Source: Ruminococcaceae bacterium UBA2719
GTDB lineage: Bacteria > Bacillota > Clostridia > Oscillospirales > Acutalibacteraceae
Assembly: GCA_002353935.1 (NCBI GenBank)
Contig: DEKP01000022.1
Location: 41,215-105,214 of the forward strand
DNA: 64,000 nt
Reading direction: 5' to 3'
Position 1 is the stretch's first letter. Every line of letters begins with the position of its first letter. Both the position numbers and the translations under genes were made by a program. Below, in pieces: positions 46,302 through 57,458 of this stretch. The notes under the pieces are model-generated. The model was not told where the DNA came from, made no database searches, and saw only the letters and a program-made list of their open reading frames with translations.

Positions 46302-46693
46302 ATTAAAATGTATCATTATGGGGATATATGCACCTTTATTGTTACAAAAAATTTTTGATAAAGCATATTATCACATCTTGTGTTTGTTTGTCAAGTAGTG
46401 TAAAAAATACAATTTTGTAACTTGATTTTTGCAAAAAAGGTGCAAAAAGCCGAAAAGATTAATCTCAGCGTAATAACGATGCTGTATCAATCGCAATATA
46501 ATACACGAATAATTGTATTACGCTAAATTAACTTATCGGGATTAATACGTTTCGGGTTTTACCTGAGACACGCTGTGAGCGTTGCGTTTTAGCAAATTGC
46601 TTGAAGTGCGCTTCAAAGTGTTTTTCAAAGTTGGCTTAAAACGCGCGTAATTACAGATTGCGGTGAACAATCAATAAAAAGGAGAGAATGCTT

Positions 46694-49600
46694 ATGGTAA
46701 ATGTCAAAAGCGTAAAGTTAGGCAATACCGAACGTAAGAGTTTTGGAAAAATTGAAGACGTTATTTCAATGCCGAACCTTATCGAAGTGCAAAAAAATTC
46801 ATATCAATGGTTCATTGATGAAGGACTCAAAGAAGTTTTTAAAGATGTATCCGGAATTACGGATTATCAAAATAATCTTGTGTTAGACTTCTTGGATTAT
46901 ACACTTGATATTGATAAGCCTAACTACTCTGTCATTGAGTGTAAAGCAAGAGACGCGACATATTCGGCAGCACTTAGAGTAAACGTAAGACTTTTAAATA
47001 AGGAAACCGGCGAAATTACGGTATCAAACGTATTTATGGGCGATTTTCCTCTGATGACCGACAGCGGCACGTTTGTAATAAACGGCGCAGAGAGAGTCAT
47101 TGTTTCTCAGCTTGTGCGTTCTCCGGGCGTTTACTATAAAATGGAGCACGACAAAACAAGTAAAGAGCTGTTTTCTTCAACGGTTATACCGAACCGCGGA
47201 GCTTGGCTCGAATACGAAAATGATGTAAACGACGTTTTTTATGTTCGTATTGATAAAAACCGTAAGATCCCCATAACAGTATTTTTAAGGGCTTTAGGAC
47301 TTGGAACAGACGCCGAGATTTTGGAAGTTTTCGGAGATGATAAAAGGATCAAAGCTACTTTTGAAAAAGATACTACAAAATCTGTTGAAGAAGGACTTCT
47401 CGAAGTTTACAGAAAATTAAGACCAAGCGAGCCGCCCACAGTAGAAAGCGCTCAAACGCATATTAATAATCTGTTCTTTGACCCCAGAAGATATGATATG
47501 TCGAGAGTCGGCAGATATAAATATAACAAGAAACTTGCCCTGTCAAGCCGCTTGGTTGGACAAACGCTGTCACAGCATATAGCTAACCCCAGAACAGGAG
47601 AGCTTTTAGCTAAACGCGGCGATGTTATCGACAGAGAAAAGGCGTTGGAGATTGACAATGCCGGTGTAAAATTCGCTTATGTAATAGGCGAAGACGGAGC
47701 TAAAGAAATAAAGATACTATCTAACGGCATGGTTGATATAAACGCTTATGTGGACTTTGACTGCAAGCCGCTTGGTATAAAAGAAAAGGTATCTTTTGAT
47801 GTTTTGTGCGAATTGTTAGATAGTGCGAAAGATAAAGATGAGCTGAAAGCTTTAATCGAACAGAGAGCAAATGATCTTGTTCCCAACCATATTACTGTTG
47901 ACGATATTTTTGCTACAGTAAACTATATGAACTGCTTAGCTGAACATATAGGCACTACAGATGATATCGACCACTTGGGTAACCGTCGTATCCGTTGTGT
48001 AGGCGAGTTGCTGCAAAATCAGTTTAGAATAGGTTTTGCACGTTTGGAGAGAGTTATTCGTGAGCGTATGACTTTGCTTGCTCCTGAAGCAGAAAAGTTG
48101 GCTCCGGCATTACTCATCAACATCAGACCGGTTACTGCAGCGATTAAAGAGTTCTTTGGAAGCTCTCCTTTGTCACAGTTTATGGATCAGACTAACCCGC
48201 TTGCAGAGCTTACACATAAGAGAAGATTGTCAGCGTTGGGTCCTGGAGGTCTTTCCCGAGACCGTGCAGGATTCGAGGTCCGTGACGTTCACTATACTCA
48301 CTATGGACGTATGTGTCCTATCGAGACTCCGGAAGGACCTAATATAGGACTTATCTCATATCTTGCAACCTTTGCTAAAATCAACGACTACGGTTTTGTT
48401 GAGGCGCCGTTTAGAAAGATTGATAAAGAGAGCGGTGTTGTAACAGACGAAGTTGTATATATGACAGCTGACATGGAAGATGAGTTTGTTGTTGCACAGG
48501 CTAACGAGCCTTTGGATGAGAATGGCAGATTTGTAAATTCTAAGGTAGTCGGCAGACATAAAGACGAGTTCGTTGAACTTGATGCTTCTGAATTTGACTA
48601 TATGGACGTATCTCCGAGAATGGTTGTATCTGTTGCAACCTCGATGATACCGTTTTTGGAAAACGATGACGCAAACCGTGCGTTGATGGGATCAAACATG
48701 CAAAGACAGGCAGTTCCGCTTATGGTAACCGAGGCGCCTATTGTAGGTACCGGTATGGAATACAAGGCGGGAACAGATTCCGGCGTATGTGTGCTTTCAG
48801 AAGGCGACGGCACAGTTATGAGCGTTGACGCTAACAACATTCGAGTTCAATATGACGACGGAAGAATAGTAGATCACGAGGTTATCAAATTCTTAAGAAG
48901 TAACCAAGGTACCTGCATAAACCAAATTCCGATTGTAGAAAGAGGACAAAGAGTTAAAAAAGGCGAAGTCCTTGCTGACGGACCTGCAACTAAGAACGGC
49001 GAGATTTCACTCGGTAAAAATGCGTTGATTGGCTTTATGACATGGGAAGGCTATAACTACGAAGATGCTGTACTGATTAATGAGAAAATTGTAAGAGACG
49101 ATGTATATACTTCAATTCATATAGAAGAATACGAAACCGAAGCCAGAGATACAAAGCTTGGACCGGAAGAGATTACAAGAGATATACCGAATATAAGTGA
49201 AGATTCTTTAAAACATCTTGATGAAAACGGTATTATTCATATTGGTGCTGAGGTTCATGCCGGCGATGTTTTGGTAGGTAAGGTTACACCTAAAGGAGAA
49301 ACTGAGCTTACGGCAGAAGAAAGACTTCTCAGAGCGATATTCGGAGAAAAAGCCAGAGAGGTAAGAGACACTTCGCTTAGAGTACCTCACGGAGAATCGG
49401 GTATTGTAGTAGATGTTAAGGTGTTTACTCGTGAAGATTCAAGAGAAGATTTAGCTCCTGGAGTTAATAAAGTTGTAAGATGTTATCTTGCACAAAAGCG
49501 TAAAATTTCCGTCGGAGATAAAATGGCGGGTCGTCACGGTAACAAAGGCGTTGTATCAAGAATACTCCCGGTAGAAGATATGCCGTTCCTGCCGGATGGT

Positions 49601-50485
49601 ACACCGCTTGATATAGTACTAAACCCCTTGGGCGTACCTTCCCGTATGAATATCGGACAGGTTTTGGAGGTCCATTTGGGTTATGCCGCTAAAGCTCTTG
49701 GCTGGAAGATTATGACTCCTGTATTTGACGGAGCACATGAGCAGGACATCTTTGAACTTTTTGAGAAGATAAAGGATAAAGACGATTATCCCGACAAAAG
49801 AGAGGTAACAGGTATTGACTTTGGCGAGTGCTTTAGACAAAACGGTATCTCCATGGAGGGTAAAACAAGATTAAAAGACGGCAGAACAGGCGAATATTTT
49901 GATAACCCTGTAACAGTCGGCTATATGTATTACTTAAAGCTTCATCACCTTGTTGATGATAAAATTCACGCAAGAAGCACAGGACCTTATTCTCTTGTTA
50001 CTCAGCAGCCTTTGGGCGGTAAAGCTCAGTTCGGCGGACAGAGATTTGGAGAGATGGAAGTTTGGGCACTTGAAGCATACGGTGCAGCCTACACTTTGCA
50101 GGAGATCCTGACGGTAAAATCTGATGACGTTGTCGGAAGAGTTAAGGCGTACGAGGCTATTGTAAAAGGTCAAAATATTCCTACTCCGGGTATCCCCGAA
50201 TCGTTTAAGGTTCTTATAAAAGAGTTGCAGTCTTTGTCGCTTGATGTAAGAGTACTAAACAACGAGGGCGAAGAAATTGACTTAAAACAACATTTTGATG
50301 AAGATGATAATATCGCTGTTGCACCTATCGGTGATGATCAGTCATTTGAAGAAGAGCAAGTTATGACATCAATGGACGGCTTCATACTTGACGAAGACAG
50401 CGAAGAAGGCAATATGTTTGATGAATCATCAATTAAAGAAGACGAAGACGATCTTGAATATGATGATTACAGTGACGAAGTTTAA
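46694..50485 (+). CDS. rpoB: RNA polymerase beta subunit
   Basis: 1263 residues, Firmicute-type. The rifampicin region around [19 protein letters not shown] is intact with the Asp, His and Ser found in sensitive enzymes; one Asn of the E. coli sequence is Thr here. [12 protein letters not shown] and the C-terminal [24 protein letters not shown] are conserved. ATG 46694 is preferred over ATG 46688, which lies only one or two bases from the GGAGAG site. The C-terminal tail is unusually acidic (Glu/Asp-rich, about 60 residues). rpoC follows after 12 bp. Confidence 0.98.
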   Translation: MVNVKSVKLGNTERKSFGKIEDVISMPNLIEVQKNSYQWFIDEGLKEVFKDVSGITDYQNNLVLDFLDYTLDIDKPNYSVIECKARDATYSAALRVNVRLLNKETGEITVSNVFMGDFPLMTDSGTFVINGAERVIVSQLVRSPGVYYKMEHDKTSKELFSSTVIPNRGAWLEYENDVNDVFYVRIDKNRKIPITVFLRALGLGTDAEILEVFGDDKRIKATFEKDTTKSVEEGLLEVYRKLRPSEPPTVESAQTHINNLFFDPRRYDMSRVGRYKYNKKLALSSRLVGQTLSQHIANPRTGELLAKRGDVIDREKALEIDNAGVKFAYVIGEDGAKEIKILSNGMVDINAYVDFDCKPLGIKEKVSFDVLCELLDSAKDKDELKALIEQRANDLVPNHITVDDIFATVNYMNCLAEHIGTTDDIDHLGNRRIRCVGELLQNQFRIGFARLERVIRERMTLLAPEAEKLAPALLINIRPVTAAIKEFFGSSPLSQFMDQTNPLAELTHKRRLSALGPGGLSRDRAGFEVRDVHYTHYGRMCPIETPEGPNIGLISYLATFAKINDYGFVEAPFRKIDKESGVVTDEVVYMTADMEDEFVVAQANEPLDENGRFVNSKVVGRHKDEFVELDASEFDYMDVSPRMVVSVATSMIPFLENDDANRALMGSNMQRQAVPLMVTEAPIVGTGMEYKAGTDSGVCVLSEGDGTVMSVDANNIRVQYDDGRIVDHEVIKFLRSNQGTCINQIPIVERGQRVKKGEVLADGPATKNGEISLGKNALIGFMTWEGYNYEDAVLINEKIVRDDVYTSIHIEEYETEARDTKLGPEEITRDIPNISEDSLKHLDENGIIHIGAEVHAGDVLVGKVTPKGETELTAEERLLRAIFGEKAREVRDTSLRVPHGESGIVVDVKVFTREDSREDLAPGVNKVVRCYLAQKRKISVGDKMAGRHGNKGVVSRILPVEDMPFLPDGTPLDIVLNPLGVPSRMNIGQVLEVHLGYAAKALGWKIMTPVFDGAHEQDIFELFEKIKDKDDYPDKREVTGIDFGECFRQNGISMEGKTRLKDGRTGEYFDNPVTVGYMYYLKLHHLVDDKIHARSTGPYSLVTQQPLGGKAQFGGQRFGEMEVWALEAYGAAYTLQEILTVKSDDVVGRVKAYEAIVKGQNIPTPGIPESFKVLIKELQSLSLDVRVLNNEGEEIDLKQHFDEDDNIAVAPIGDDQSFEEEQVMTSMDGFILDEDSEEGNMFDESSIKEDEDDLEYDDYSDEV

Positions 50486-50497
50486 GGAGGAGCAAAT

Positions 50498-53400
50498 ATG
50501 GATAACAATATTTTTGATTCAATAAAAATAGGTCTTGCGTCCCCTGAACAAATCAGAGAGTGGTCTTACGGCGAGGTTAAAAAGCCCGAGACTATTAACT
50601 ATCGTACATTAAAACCAGAGCGTGACGGACTTTTTTGTGAGAGAATTTTCGGACCTACCAAAGACTGGGAATGTCATTGCGGAAAGTACAAGAGAATCAG
50701 ATTCAAAGGTAAAATTTGCGATCGCTGTGGAGTTGAGGTAACCAGAGCCAGAGTTCGTCGTGAAAGAATGGGTCATATTGAGCTTGCAGCTCCTGTATCT
50801 CACATTTGGTATTTTAAGGGCATTCCGTCAAGAATATCACTTATGCTTGATATTTCACCAAGAATGCTTGAAAAAGTGCTTTATTTCGCTTCATATATAG
50901 TAACAGATCCGGGAGATGCCAGAGAACTAGAAAAAATGCAGTTCTTAACCGAGCAGGAATACCGCGATATGCGTGAAAAATATGAAGACGACTTCAAAGC
51001 CGGTATGGGCGCTGAGGTTATCAGAGATTTATTAAAAGAAATCGACCTTGAAAAGCTTTCATCAGAGCTCAAAGAAGAGCTCAGCACAGCTACAGGACAA
51101 AAGAGAGTCCGACTTGCTAAACGCTTGGAAGTTGTAGAAGCGTTCAGACTTTCCGGTAACCGTCCCGAGTGGATGATTTTAGAGGCACTGCCGGTTATTC
51201 CTCCTGATATCAGACCTATGGTGCAGCTTGATGGCGGACGTTTTGCAACATCCGATCTCAACGATTTGTATAGAAGGGTTATCAACCGTAACAATCGTTT
51301 GAAAAGATTGTTAGAGCTCGAAGCTCCCGATATAATTATAAGAAACGAAAAGAGAATGCTGCAGGAAGCAGTCGATGCGCTTATAGATAACGGCAGACGC
51401 GGAAGACCTGTAACCGGTCCGTCTAACCGTGCGTTGAAGTCACTTTCTGATATGCTAAAGGGTAAACAGGGAAGATTTAGACAGAATCTTCTTGGTAAAC
51501 GTGTTGATTATTCGGGACGTTCGGTTATCGTTGTCGGTCCGGAACTTAAGATGTATCAGTGCGGTCTTCCAAAAGAGATGGCGCTTGAGCTGTTCAAACC
51601 CTTTGTTATGAAACGCCTTGAAGAGACAAAGGCTGTTCAAAATATTAAGTCGGCAAGAAAAGCGGTAGAACGCGCAGAGCCAAAGGTATGGGATGCTCTG
51701 GAGGTTGTTATCAAAGGACATCCGGTACTTCTAAACCGTGCGCCTACACTTCACCGTTTAGGTATTCAGGCGTTTGAGCCGGTTTTGGTTGAAGGTAGAG
51801 CATTGAAACTGCATCCGCTTGTATGTACAGCTTACAACGCTGACTTTGATGGAGATCAGATGGCTGTACACGTTCCCTTGTCAGCAGAGGCACAGGCTGA
51901 GGCAAGATTTTTGATGCTTGCTGCAGGCAACCTGTTAAAACCGTCCGACGGACGACCTGTTGTTGTTCCAACCCAGGATATGGTTCTCGGCTCTTACTAT
52001 TTAACTTTGGATAAAGACGGCGAACCCGGCGAGGGCAAGGCGTTTAAAGATGTTAACGAAGCGCTGATGGCATATCAGACAGGTGTAGTTACTCTTCATT
52101 CAAAAATCAAGGTAAGACGCGAAGCCGAGGTAGACGGTGTTACTAAACACGGAATTATTGAGACTACTGTAGGTAAGATAATATTTAACCGTCCGATTCC
52201 GCAGGATCTGGGCTTTGTTGACAGAACAAAAGAAGAAAACCTGTTTAATTTTGAAATAGAATTTTTGGTAGGAAAGAAGCAACTTGGAAAAATCATAGAT
52301 GCTTGTATTAAAGTTCACGGAACCGAGATTACTGCTGAAGTTCTTGACGAGATAAAGGCTCAGGGCTATAAATATTCAACCCGCGGAGCGATTACCGTAG
52401 CAGTTTGCGACGCAAAGATTCCTCCGGAGAAAAAAGAAATCATAGCTCAAGCGGAAGCAGATGTTGACGCTATAAGAGAAGAGTATTTGATGGGTCTGAG
52501 ATCAAATGAGGAAAGATATGAAGAAGTCCTCAAAATCTGGGAAAAAGCAACCAACGACGTTACAGAAAAACTTCAGGGCAACCTTGACAGATACAATCCT
52601 ATTTATATGATGGCGGATTCCGGTGCTCGTGGTAGCATGAGCCAAATCAGACAGCTTGCTGGTATGCGTGGATTGATCGCTAACACCTCAGGTAAAACAA
52701 TCGAAATTCCTATCAGAGCTAATTATCGTGAAGGACTTAACATTTTAGAGTACTTTATTTCATCTCGTGGTGCGCGTAAGGGTCTTGCCGATACAGCGCT
52801 TAGAACGGCTGACTCCGGTTATCTTACCAGAAGACTTGTTGATGTATCTCAGGAAGTTATCATTCGCGAGGATGACTGTCATTCTACCGAAGGCATAGAA
52901 GTTTTCGATATCAAAGCAGGCAAACAGGTCATAGAGAGTATGCATGAGAGACTTATCGGAAGATATCTTGTTCATGACTTCTGCGATGAAAACGGTAATG
53001 TGCTTGTATCAAGTGATACGTTGATGGGCGATAAAGAGGCTGATATAATTTGCGGTTCAGGTGTAGAAAAGATTGAAATTCGTTCAATCTTAGGATGTCG
53101 CTCCAAGCACGGTGTTTGCAAGAAGTGTTATGGTTCTAACCTTGCTAACGGCCAGCCTGTTACTGTTGGTGAAGCTGTGGGTGTTATTGCTGCACAGTCA
53201 ATCGGTGAGCCCGGTACACAGCTTACCATGAGAACTTTCCATACCGGTGGTGTTGCTTCGGCAGAAGATATTACCCAAGGTTTGCCTCGTGTTGAAGAAC
53301 TCTTCGAATCACGCAAACCAAAGAGTCTTGCTATTATCAGTGAAATTGACGGTGAAGTCAGATTTGAAGAGATTAAGAATAACCGTCATGCTGTTGTATA

Positions 53401-54043
53401 TAATAAAGAAACTTCTGAAGAAAAAGCATATTTGATACCGTTTGGTTTCAGAGTTGCAGTTGAAGAAGGACAACAGATAAAGAAAGGTGATAAAATCACT
53501 GACGGTGCTGTCAATCCGCATGATATTTTGGATATTTTAGGAGCTAATGCGGTTCAAGATTACTTGATTTCCGAGGTTCAGAGCACCTACCGTTTGCAGG
53601 GTGTTGATATCAACGATAAGCATATTGAGGTTATCGTACGCCAGATGCTCAAGAAAGTTAAGGTGGACGATCCGGGATCAACAGACTTTATGCCCGGTCA
53701 GATGTACAACCGAAATGATGTTTTGTATGCTAACAGCATCATAAGAGAAAGAATAGCGAACGGCGAAGAGGGCTTGAAGGAAGCTACCTGGACTCAGTTG
53801 CTTCTTGGAATTACAAAGGCATCTCTTGCAACAGACAGCTTCTTATCTGCTGCTTCATTCCAGGAAACTACAAGAGTTTTGACAGATGCCGCTATCAAGG
53901 GCAAGGTTGATCCGCTTGTAGGTCTCAAGGAAAATGTCCTTATCGGTAAACTTGTACCAGCAGGTACCGGTATGCCTAGATATAACAACATAGAACTTGA
54001 AGAAAACTTTATTCCTGCTTCACCTACAGCTCTTAATGAGTAG
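50498..54043 (+). CDS. rpoC: RNA polymerase beta' subunit
   Basis: 1181 residues. The N-terminal zinc-binding cysteines ([15 protein letters not shown]), the catalytic [12 protein letters not shown], and the second zinc site ([15 protein letters not shown]) are complete. AAGGAGG precedes ATG 50498. The operon ends in a strong terminator 20 bp after the stop; rpsL-rpsG do not follow, unlike in many Firmicutes. Confidence 0.98.
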   Translation: MDNNIFDSIKIGLASPEQIREWSYGEVKKPETINYRTLKPERDGLFCERIFGPTKDWECHCGKYKRIRFKGKICDRCGVEVTRARVRRERMGHIELAAPVSHIWYFKGIPSRISLMLDISPRMLEKVLYFASYIVTDPGDARELEKMQFLTEQEYRDMREKYEDDFKAGMGAEVIRDLLKEIDLEKLSSELKEELSTATGQKRVRLAKRLEVVEAFRLSGNRPEWMILEALPVIPPDIRPMVQLDGGRFATSDLNDLYRRVINRNNRLKRLLELEAPDIIIRNEKRMLQEAVDALIDNGRRGRPVTGPSNRALKSLSDMLKGKQGRFRQNLLGKRVDYSGRSVIVVGPELKMYQCGLPKEMALELFKPFVMKRLEETKAVQNIKSARKAVERAEPKVWDALEVVIKGHPVLLNRAPTLHRLGIQAFEPVLVEGRALKLHPLVCTAYNADFDGDQMAVHVPLSAEAQAEARFLMLAAGNLLKPSDGRPVVVPTQDMVLGSYYLTLDKDGEPGEGKAFKDVNEALMAYQTGVVTLHSKIKVRREAEVDGVTKHGIIETTVGKIIFNRPIPQDLGFVDRTKEENLFNFEIEFLVGKKQLGKIIDACIKVHGTEITAEVLDEIKAQGYKYSTRGAITVAVCDAKIPPEKKEIIAQAEADVDAIREEYLMGLRSNEERYEEVLKIWEKATNDVTEKLQGNLDRYNPIYMMADSGARGSMSQIRQLAGMRGLIANTSGKTIEIPIRANYREGLNILEYFISSRGARKGLADTALRTADSGYLTRRLVDVSQEVIIREDDCHSTEGIEVFDIKAGKQVIESMHERLIGRYLVHDFCDENGNVLVSSDTLMGDKEADIICGSGVEKIEIRSILGCRSKHGVCKKCYGSNLANGQPVTVGEAVGVIAAQSIGEPGTQLTMRTFHTGGVASAEDITQGLPRVEELFESRKPKSLAIISEIDGEVRFEEIKNNRHAVVYNKETSEEKAYLIPFGFRVAVEEGQQIKKGDKITDGAVNPHDILDILGANAVQDYLISEVQSTYRLQGVDINDKHIEVIVRQMLKKVKVDDPGSTDFMPGQMYNRNDVLYANSIIRERIANGEEGLKEATWTQLLLGITKASLATDSFLSAASFQETTRVLTDAAIKGKVDPLVGLKENVLIGKLVPAGTGMPRYNNIELEENFIPASPTALNE

Positions 54044-54063
54044 TTTTAAATTTGATATTATCA

Positions 54064-54096
54064 AAAACACGCATAAGATTTTATGCGTGTTTTTTC
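54064..54096 (+). terminator. Terminator of rpoB-rpoC
   Basis: AAAACACGCATAA and TTATGCGTGTTTT form a 13-bp stem with a GATT loop and a T run. Confidence 0.92.
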
Positions 54097-54220
54097 TTGT
54101 TTCATATGAAATTTAATTTATGTAACTAATGCTTTAGGGATTAATTGATACATATTTTATTTCTAAATAATTACTGCAGCGTTATGTCATAATCTTATGA
54201 TATATTTTATATATTTTTTG

Positions 54221-54249
54221 TTGAAAAATATGTTTTTTTATTATATAAT
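54221..54249 (+). promoter_or_regulatory. Promoter of the cohesin gene
   Basis: -35 TTGAAA (54221-54226) and -10 TATAAT (54244-54249), 17-bp spacer, 30 bp before the start codon. Confidence 0.75.
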
Positions 54250-54279
54250 GAACTTATTATTTTGAGAGGTGGATTTTTT

Positions 54280-55227
54280 ATGAAGAAAATTTTTTGTTTT
54301 ATTATGATTGTTTCTATTATTTTATGTGTGCTGCCTTTTAGTGTTGGTGCAGCTGAAGCTGCTAAAACCGAAGTTAGCGTTAATAGCGGTGACACTGTAA
54401 AATATGAGCTTTTTGTAGACAGACTTAATGAACCGGTAGTAGGTTGTGATTTTTCAGTTTATTATGATTCGTCTGTTCTTGAGGTTGAATCAGTGGCGGA
54501 TTTTACAGGCACTACAGACAAAAAACAAGCAGTTGTTAGTTACGAGAGTGTTAAGGGAGAGGTTTTAGAAAACTGGTCTATATTAAGCGGAGTAGATGTT
54601 ACGGCAGATAATCCGATTATTACAGTTAATTTTAAGGCTGTATCTTCGGGAAAATCGCATATTTCATATTATATAAAATCGATGTATCCCGACTCTTTAA
54701 AAGATTTTACAGAATATACTTTTACTTGCAACGCATATGTAAACGGAAAAAAAGTTATTGCAGACGAAAATCCGGAACTTAATACTAACCCTGATACCGG
54801 ACGATCATCTGGTGAATTTATAAACAGCGTTACCGGCAAGAGCGAAGATGCTGATGTAAATGTTTATAGTAATTCAAAATCTAAATCGAACTCTAACTCT
54901 AACTCAAATTCAAATAATTCTTCTAATAGTAATAATTCGTCAAATTCAAAATCAGAAAACGGAGAAGAAACAAACAAAAAAGATGCAGCGAATTCTTCCA
55001 AGACTGAAAACGAAAAAAATAATACTAACGAAACTAATAAATCAAATTTGATCTCGGATGGAAATGAAGCTTCTAAAAATGAAGTTTCTACACAATCAGA
55101 AAAAACTTCCAATAAAAATAAAAAATTTCCATATGTATTATGGATTGTAATAGGAGTGATTGTACTGTTAGCTGCAGGTGCAGGCGCATATTATTTCTTG
55201 AAGGTGAAAAAGAATAAGGAAAAATAA
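54280..55227 (+). CDS. Membrane-anchored cohesin-domain protein
   Basis: 315 residues. A signal peptide (1-28) precedes a cohesin-like domain (about 30-155: SVNSGDTVKYELFVDRL, GCDFSVYYDSSVLEVESV, ISYYIKSMYPDS), then a long Ser/Asn-rich low-complexity linker (about 195-280) and a C-terminal membrane segment (about 285-307) with a basic tail. This layout places one cohesin outside the membrane to capture a dockerin-bearing enzyme or adhesin such as the LRR-dockerin protein in this window. ATG 54280 with GAGAGGTGG upstream is the start. Cohesin type (I/II/III) and binding partner cannot be assigned. Confidence 0.8.
   Translation: MKKIFCFIMIVSIILCVLPFSVGAAEAAKTEVSVNSGDTVKYELFVDRLNEPVVGCDFSVYYDSSVLEVESVADFTGTTDKKQAVVSYESVKGEVLENWSILSGVDVTADNPIITVNFKAVSSGKSHISYYIKSMYPDSLKDFTEYTFTCNAYVNGKKVIADENPELNTNPDTGRSSGEFINSVTGKSEDADVNVYSNSKSKSNSNSNSNSNNSSNSNNSSNSKSENGEETNKKDAANSSKTENEKNNTNETNKSNLISDGNEASKNEVSTQSEKTSNKNKKFPYVLWIVIGVIVLLAAGAGAYYFLKVKKNKEK
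54886..54945 (+). repeat. Short tandem repeats encoding the Ser-Asn linker
   Basis: Hexamer-like units such as TCTAAC and TCAAAT recur in the cohesin gene and encode alternating Ser-Asn. Such repeats are prone to length change by slippage in multiples of six bases, which keep the frame. Confidence 0.55.
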
Positions 55228-55295
55228 AGTTTATTAAATAAAAACCTTTATTAAATTTTAGATAAGTTAAAAATTCTCTTTAGGAGGATCTAAAG

Positions 55296-56099
55296 ATGAG
55301 AAAAGTATTAGTGCTATTTCTAACTATATTGATTTTATGTTGTTTTATGGCAACGATAGGAGTAGAGGCACAAACAACAGAAGTTGACTGTATATATTTT
55401 CAGGTACCTTCCGCCTCCGGTATAGCATGGAATAATTTTAAAAATGTATATTGTCATATTTGGGAAATCGGAGGAGAACCGCTATATTCATGGCAGGCAA
55501 AAGAAGAAAAGTGCGAGGATATGGGCAACGGGTATTACAGCTACGATTTAAGTGCTGTAGAGTTTAAACCAACTGCTTCATATGCCGTTATATTTTCAAA
55601 TGAAAACGGTTTGCAAACCTATGATTTATATATAACATCTGCCTGTAAAGGCGATATAGTTATATGCAACGGCGACAAATGCATCAATCCTGTAGACAGC
55701 TCAAAAACCTGTACGGTAGCTCGTTGGACTAATAATATCGATAAGGTTTTCCCTGTAGCCCAAGTGGATTCTGACGGATTAAATGTAGATCCTGACGGAA
55801 TTATTGATAAAGATATTGATACCAAATGGGGAGAGTCAGAAGGCACATCAATAGAATTGCCCGAGGTAGAAACTGAAATTCAAATAGAGACAGAAAACAC
55901 AGAGAAAAGCAATATTGAAACTGCCAACAGTGAAGTAGATGCTAATAAAAACGTTATGGCGGCTGTAGAGAAAGAGACCCAAAAAAGTCCTTATAAGAAT
56001 ATGGTATTGTGGTTGATCATAGGTTTTGTAATAGTAATTTGTGTTGCTGTAATTGTTACTATTGTTGTGGTGAAAGCTAAGAAAAAGAGAAAAAAATAG
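55296..56099 (+). CDS. Membrane-anchored starch-binding-like module protein 1
   Basis: 267 residues. A signal peptide (1-25, VEAQTT at the junction) precedes a beta-sandwich-like module (about 28-145) with aromatic pattern W-x-NF-x-NVYCHIWEIGG and YSWQAKEEKCEDMGNGYYSYDLS that resembles CBM26-type starch-binding modules. An acidic linker and a C-terminal membrane segment (about 236-259) with a KKKRKK tail follow. Its module is clearly homologous to that of the next gene. Likely role: holding alpha-glucan at the surface. AGGAGGA precedes the ATG. The gene lies 68 bp after the cohesin gene and probably shares its transcript. The carbohydrate-binding call is inference. Confidence 0.7.
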   Translation: MRKVLVLFLTILILCCFMATIGVEAQTTEVDCIYFQVPSASGIAWNNFKNVYCHIWEIGGEPLYSWQAKEEKCEDMGNGYYSYDLSAVEFKPTASYAVIFSNENGLQTYDLYITSACKGDIVICNGDKCINPVDSSKTCTVARWTNNIDKVFPVAQVDSDGLNVDPDGIIDKDIDTKWGESEGTSIELPEVETEIQIETENTEKSNIETANSEVDANKNVMAAVEKETQKSPYKNMVLWLIIGFVIVICVAVIVTIVVVKAKKKRKK

Positions 56100-56199
56100 A
56101 AAATTCACATTTTAACGTCACATGAAGTTTTTGTGAAATGTGCCAAAACCCAAAGGGAAAACTTTGTGTATTTTTATTTGAGGAAATATTAAAAAAATA

Positions 56200-56228
56200 T
56201 TGAATTGCGGACAAATTTAAAGTATAAT
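56200..56228 (+). promoter_or_regulatory. Promoter of the second binding-module gene
   Basis: -35 TTGAAT (56200-56205) and -10 TATAAT (56223-56228), 17-bp spacer, 65 bp before ATG 56294. Confidence 0.72.
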
Positions 56229-56293
56229 GATAGTACTAAGGGGTAAATATGCCCTAAGTTAAATTTGTATTTTATTTTATGGAGGAGATTACA

Positions 56294-57331
56294 ATGTTCA
56301 AGAGAATTTTAAGCCTTGCTCTCGTAGCGATATTTATGCTGTCGATAGCTGTTGTAGCAACTTCTGCTGCGCAGGTTGAGATTGCAGATAACGGTGCTGA
56401 GGCTGTGGCTGAAGTAGGAGCAGAAAGCCCTGCTGAAACTGGCGCATCAACCACAATTTCATTTGATGCAAATTCTACTGGTTGGAAAAATTTTGATAAG
56501 ATTGCTTGTTATATTTGGGAGTATGGCGGAGATCCGGTTATACAATGGGCTGCTGATAAGGGAGATATGAAGAATGCAGGTGACGGTATATGGACATATG
56601 ATTTTACTGCTAAAAAGATTTCCCTTGATGATTCAAAAGATTATGGCGTTATATTTTATAGCAAAATAAAAGGAAGTGCCGCCATGCAAACTTTTGATCT
56701 TCTTATAAGTAATGAATGTTTAGGTGATACAGCTTATTGCACAGGAGATAGTGTTGAAAACCCTGCAGACAGTAACAAGACATCTCAGGTTGCTGTTTGG
56801 AAGAATAAGGACAAGAGCGTTTATGGTCCTATTAAAACTATTACAAGTATTGGTAATATAGTTGGTGACTGTATTCCTCCTCATTCTTCTGCTTATGAGA
56901 TGTTTGTAAGTTTTATAAAAAACACATTAACTAATGCAAGAACTTATGCTAAAAATGCTGATGGAAGCAAAAAGACCGATCAACAGATTATCGATGATGC
57001 AGCTAAAAATCTTGGCCTTGGTAAAGATGATATTGAAAAAGCTATAAAAGAAGCCGGAGTAAAAGTTGATTGGAAAAAAGATGATTCAGGAGCCAAAGAT
57101 GGTAGCACAGGTGGCTCGAGTAGCTCAGGTGGTTCAGGCAGCTCAGGTAGCTCTGGCAGCTCCAGTGGCTCTGGCGGCTCAAGCAGTTCATCAGGAGGTT
57201 CTTCACGTTCCGGCTCAGGATCATCTTCTTCAACCGGTCAGGGAACAACTGTATTGTTCATTATGCTTGGAGTAATGGTTGCAGCAGCAGGTGTTATAAT
57301 TTTTGCAAGAAAAAAAGAGATTGCTGAATAA
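56294..57331 (+). CDS. Membrane-anchored starch-binding-like module protein 2
   Basis: 345 residues. A signal peptide (1-26) precedes a module (about 55-172) homologous to that of the upstream protein: GWKNFDKIACYIWEYGGDP, WAADKGDMKNAGDGIW, MQTFDLLISNECLGD. Then comes a predicted helical region (about 190-262), a Gly/Ser-rich linker (about 265-315), a membrane segment (about 319-337) and a short charged tail. The aromatic residues suggest alpha-glucan binding, CBM26-like. ATG 56294 has GGAGGAG seven bases upstream; the ATG at 56279 overlaps that site. It has its own promoter and a terminator downstream. Confidence 0.7.
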   Translation: MFKRILSLALVAIFMLSIAVVATSAAQVEIADNGAEAVAEVGAESPAETGASTTISFDANSTGWKNFDKIACYIWEYGGDPVIQWAADKGDMKNAGDGIWTYDFTAKKISLDDSKDYGVIFYSKIKGSAAMQTFDLLISNECLGDTAYCTGDSVENPADSNKTSQVAVWKNKDKSVYGPIKTITSIGNIVGDCIPPHSSAYEMFVSFIKNTLTNARTYAKNADGSKKTDQQIIDDAAKNLGLGKDDIEKAIKEAGVKVDWKKDDSGAKDGSTGGSSSSGGSGSSGSSGSSSGSGGSSSSSGGSSRSGSGSSSSTGQGTTVLFIMLGVMVAAAGVIIFARKKEIAE

Positions 57332-57360
57332 TAAACCAATATAATAACATATAAACTTTA

Positions 57361-57387
57361 AAGCCCTCGAAAAACGAGGGCTTTTTA
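57361..57387 (+). terminator. Terminator of the surface-protein cluster
   Basis: AAGCCCTCG and CGAGGGCTT form a 9-bp stem around AAAAA, followed by TTT. Confidence 0.92.
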
Positions 57388-57458
57388 CTATATAAATATC
57401 CGATTGCAATATAATAGTAATTTCTTAAATATTTTAATTTGCCGAGCATAAAAATAAA

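Larger units (their letters stand above)
46062..46693 (+). other. Long structured leader region upstream of rpoB
   Basis: 632 bp without a supportable ORF. It contains the birA promoter, a small palindrome AAACGCCC/GGGCGTTT (46178-46195), a promoter at 46273-46301, an inverted repeat AGCGTAATA (46467-46475) with TATTACGCT (46516-46524), and a final hairpin with outer arms GCGTTTTA (46584-46591) and TAAAACGC (46637-46644) enclosing TTGAAG/CTTCAA. The expected rplJ-rplL genes are absent. The leader RNA would be about 380 bases and may be regulatory. Confidence 0.5.

Noticed and set aside
46497..46502. TATAAT as -10 of an rpoB promoter
   Set aside because: No acceptable -35 lies 16-18 bp upstream and there is no extended -10 TG; it sits inside the inverted repeat.
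46688..46693. Upstream ATG as rpoB start
   Set aside because: It is one or two bases from the GGAGAG ribosome site; ATG 46694 has proper spacing.
54860..55051. 63-residue forward ORF and the 82-residue reverse ORF in the cohesin linker
   Set aside because: Both arise from the low-complexity Ser/Asn repeats in other frames.
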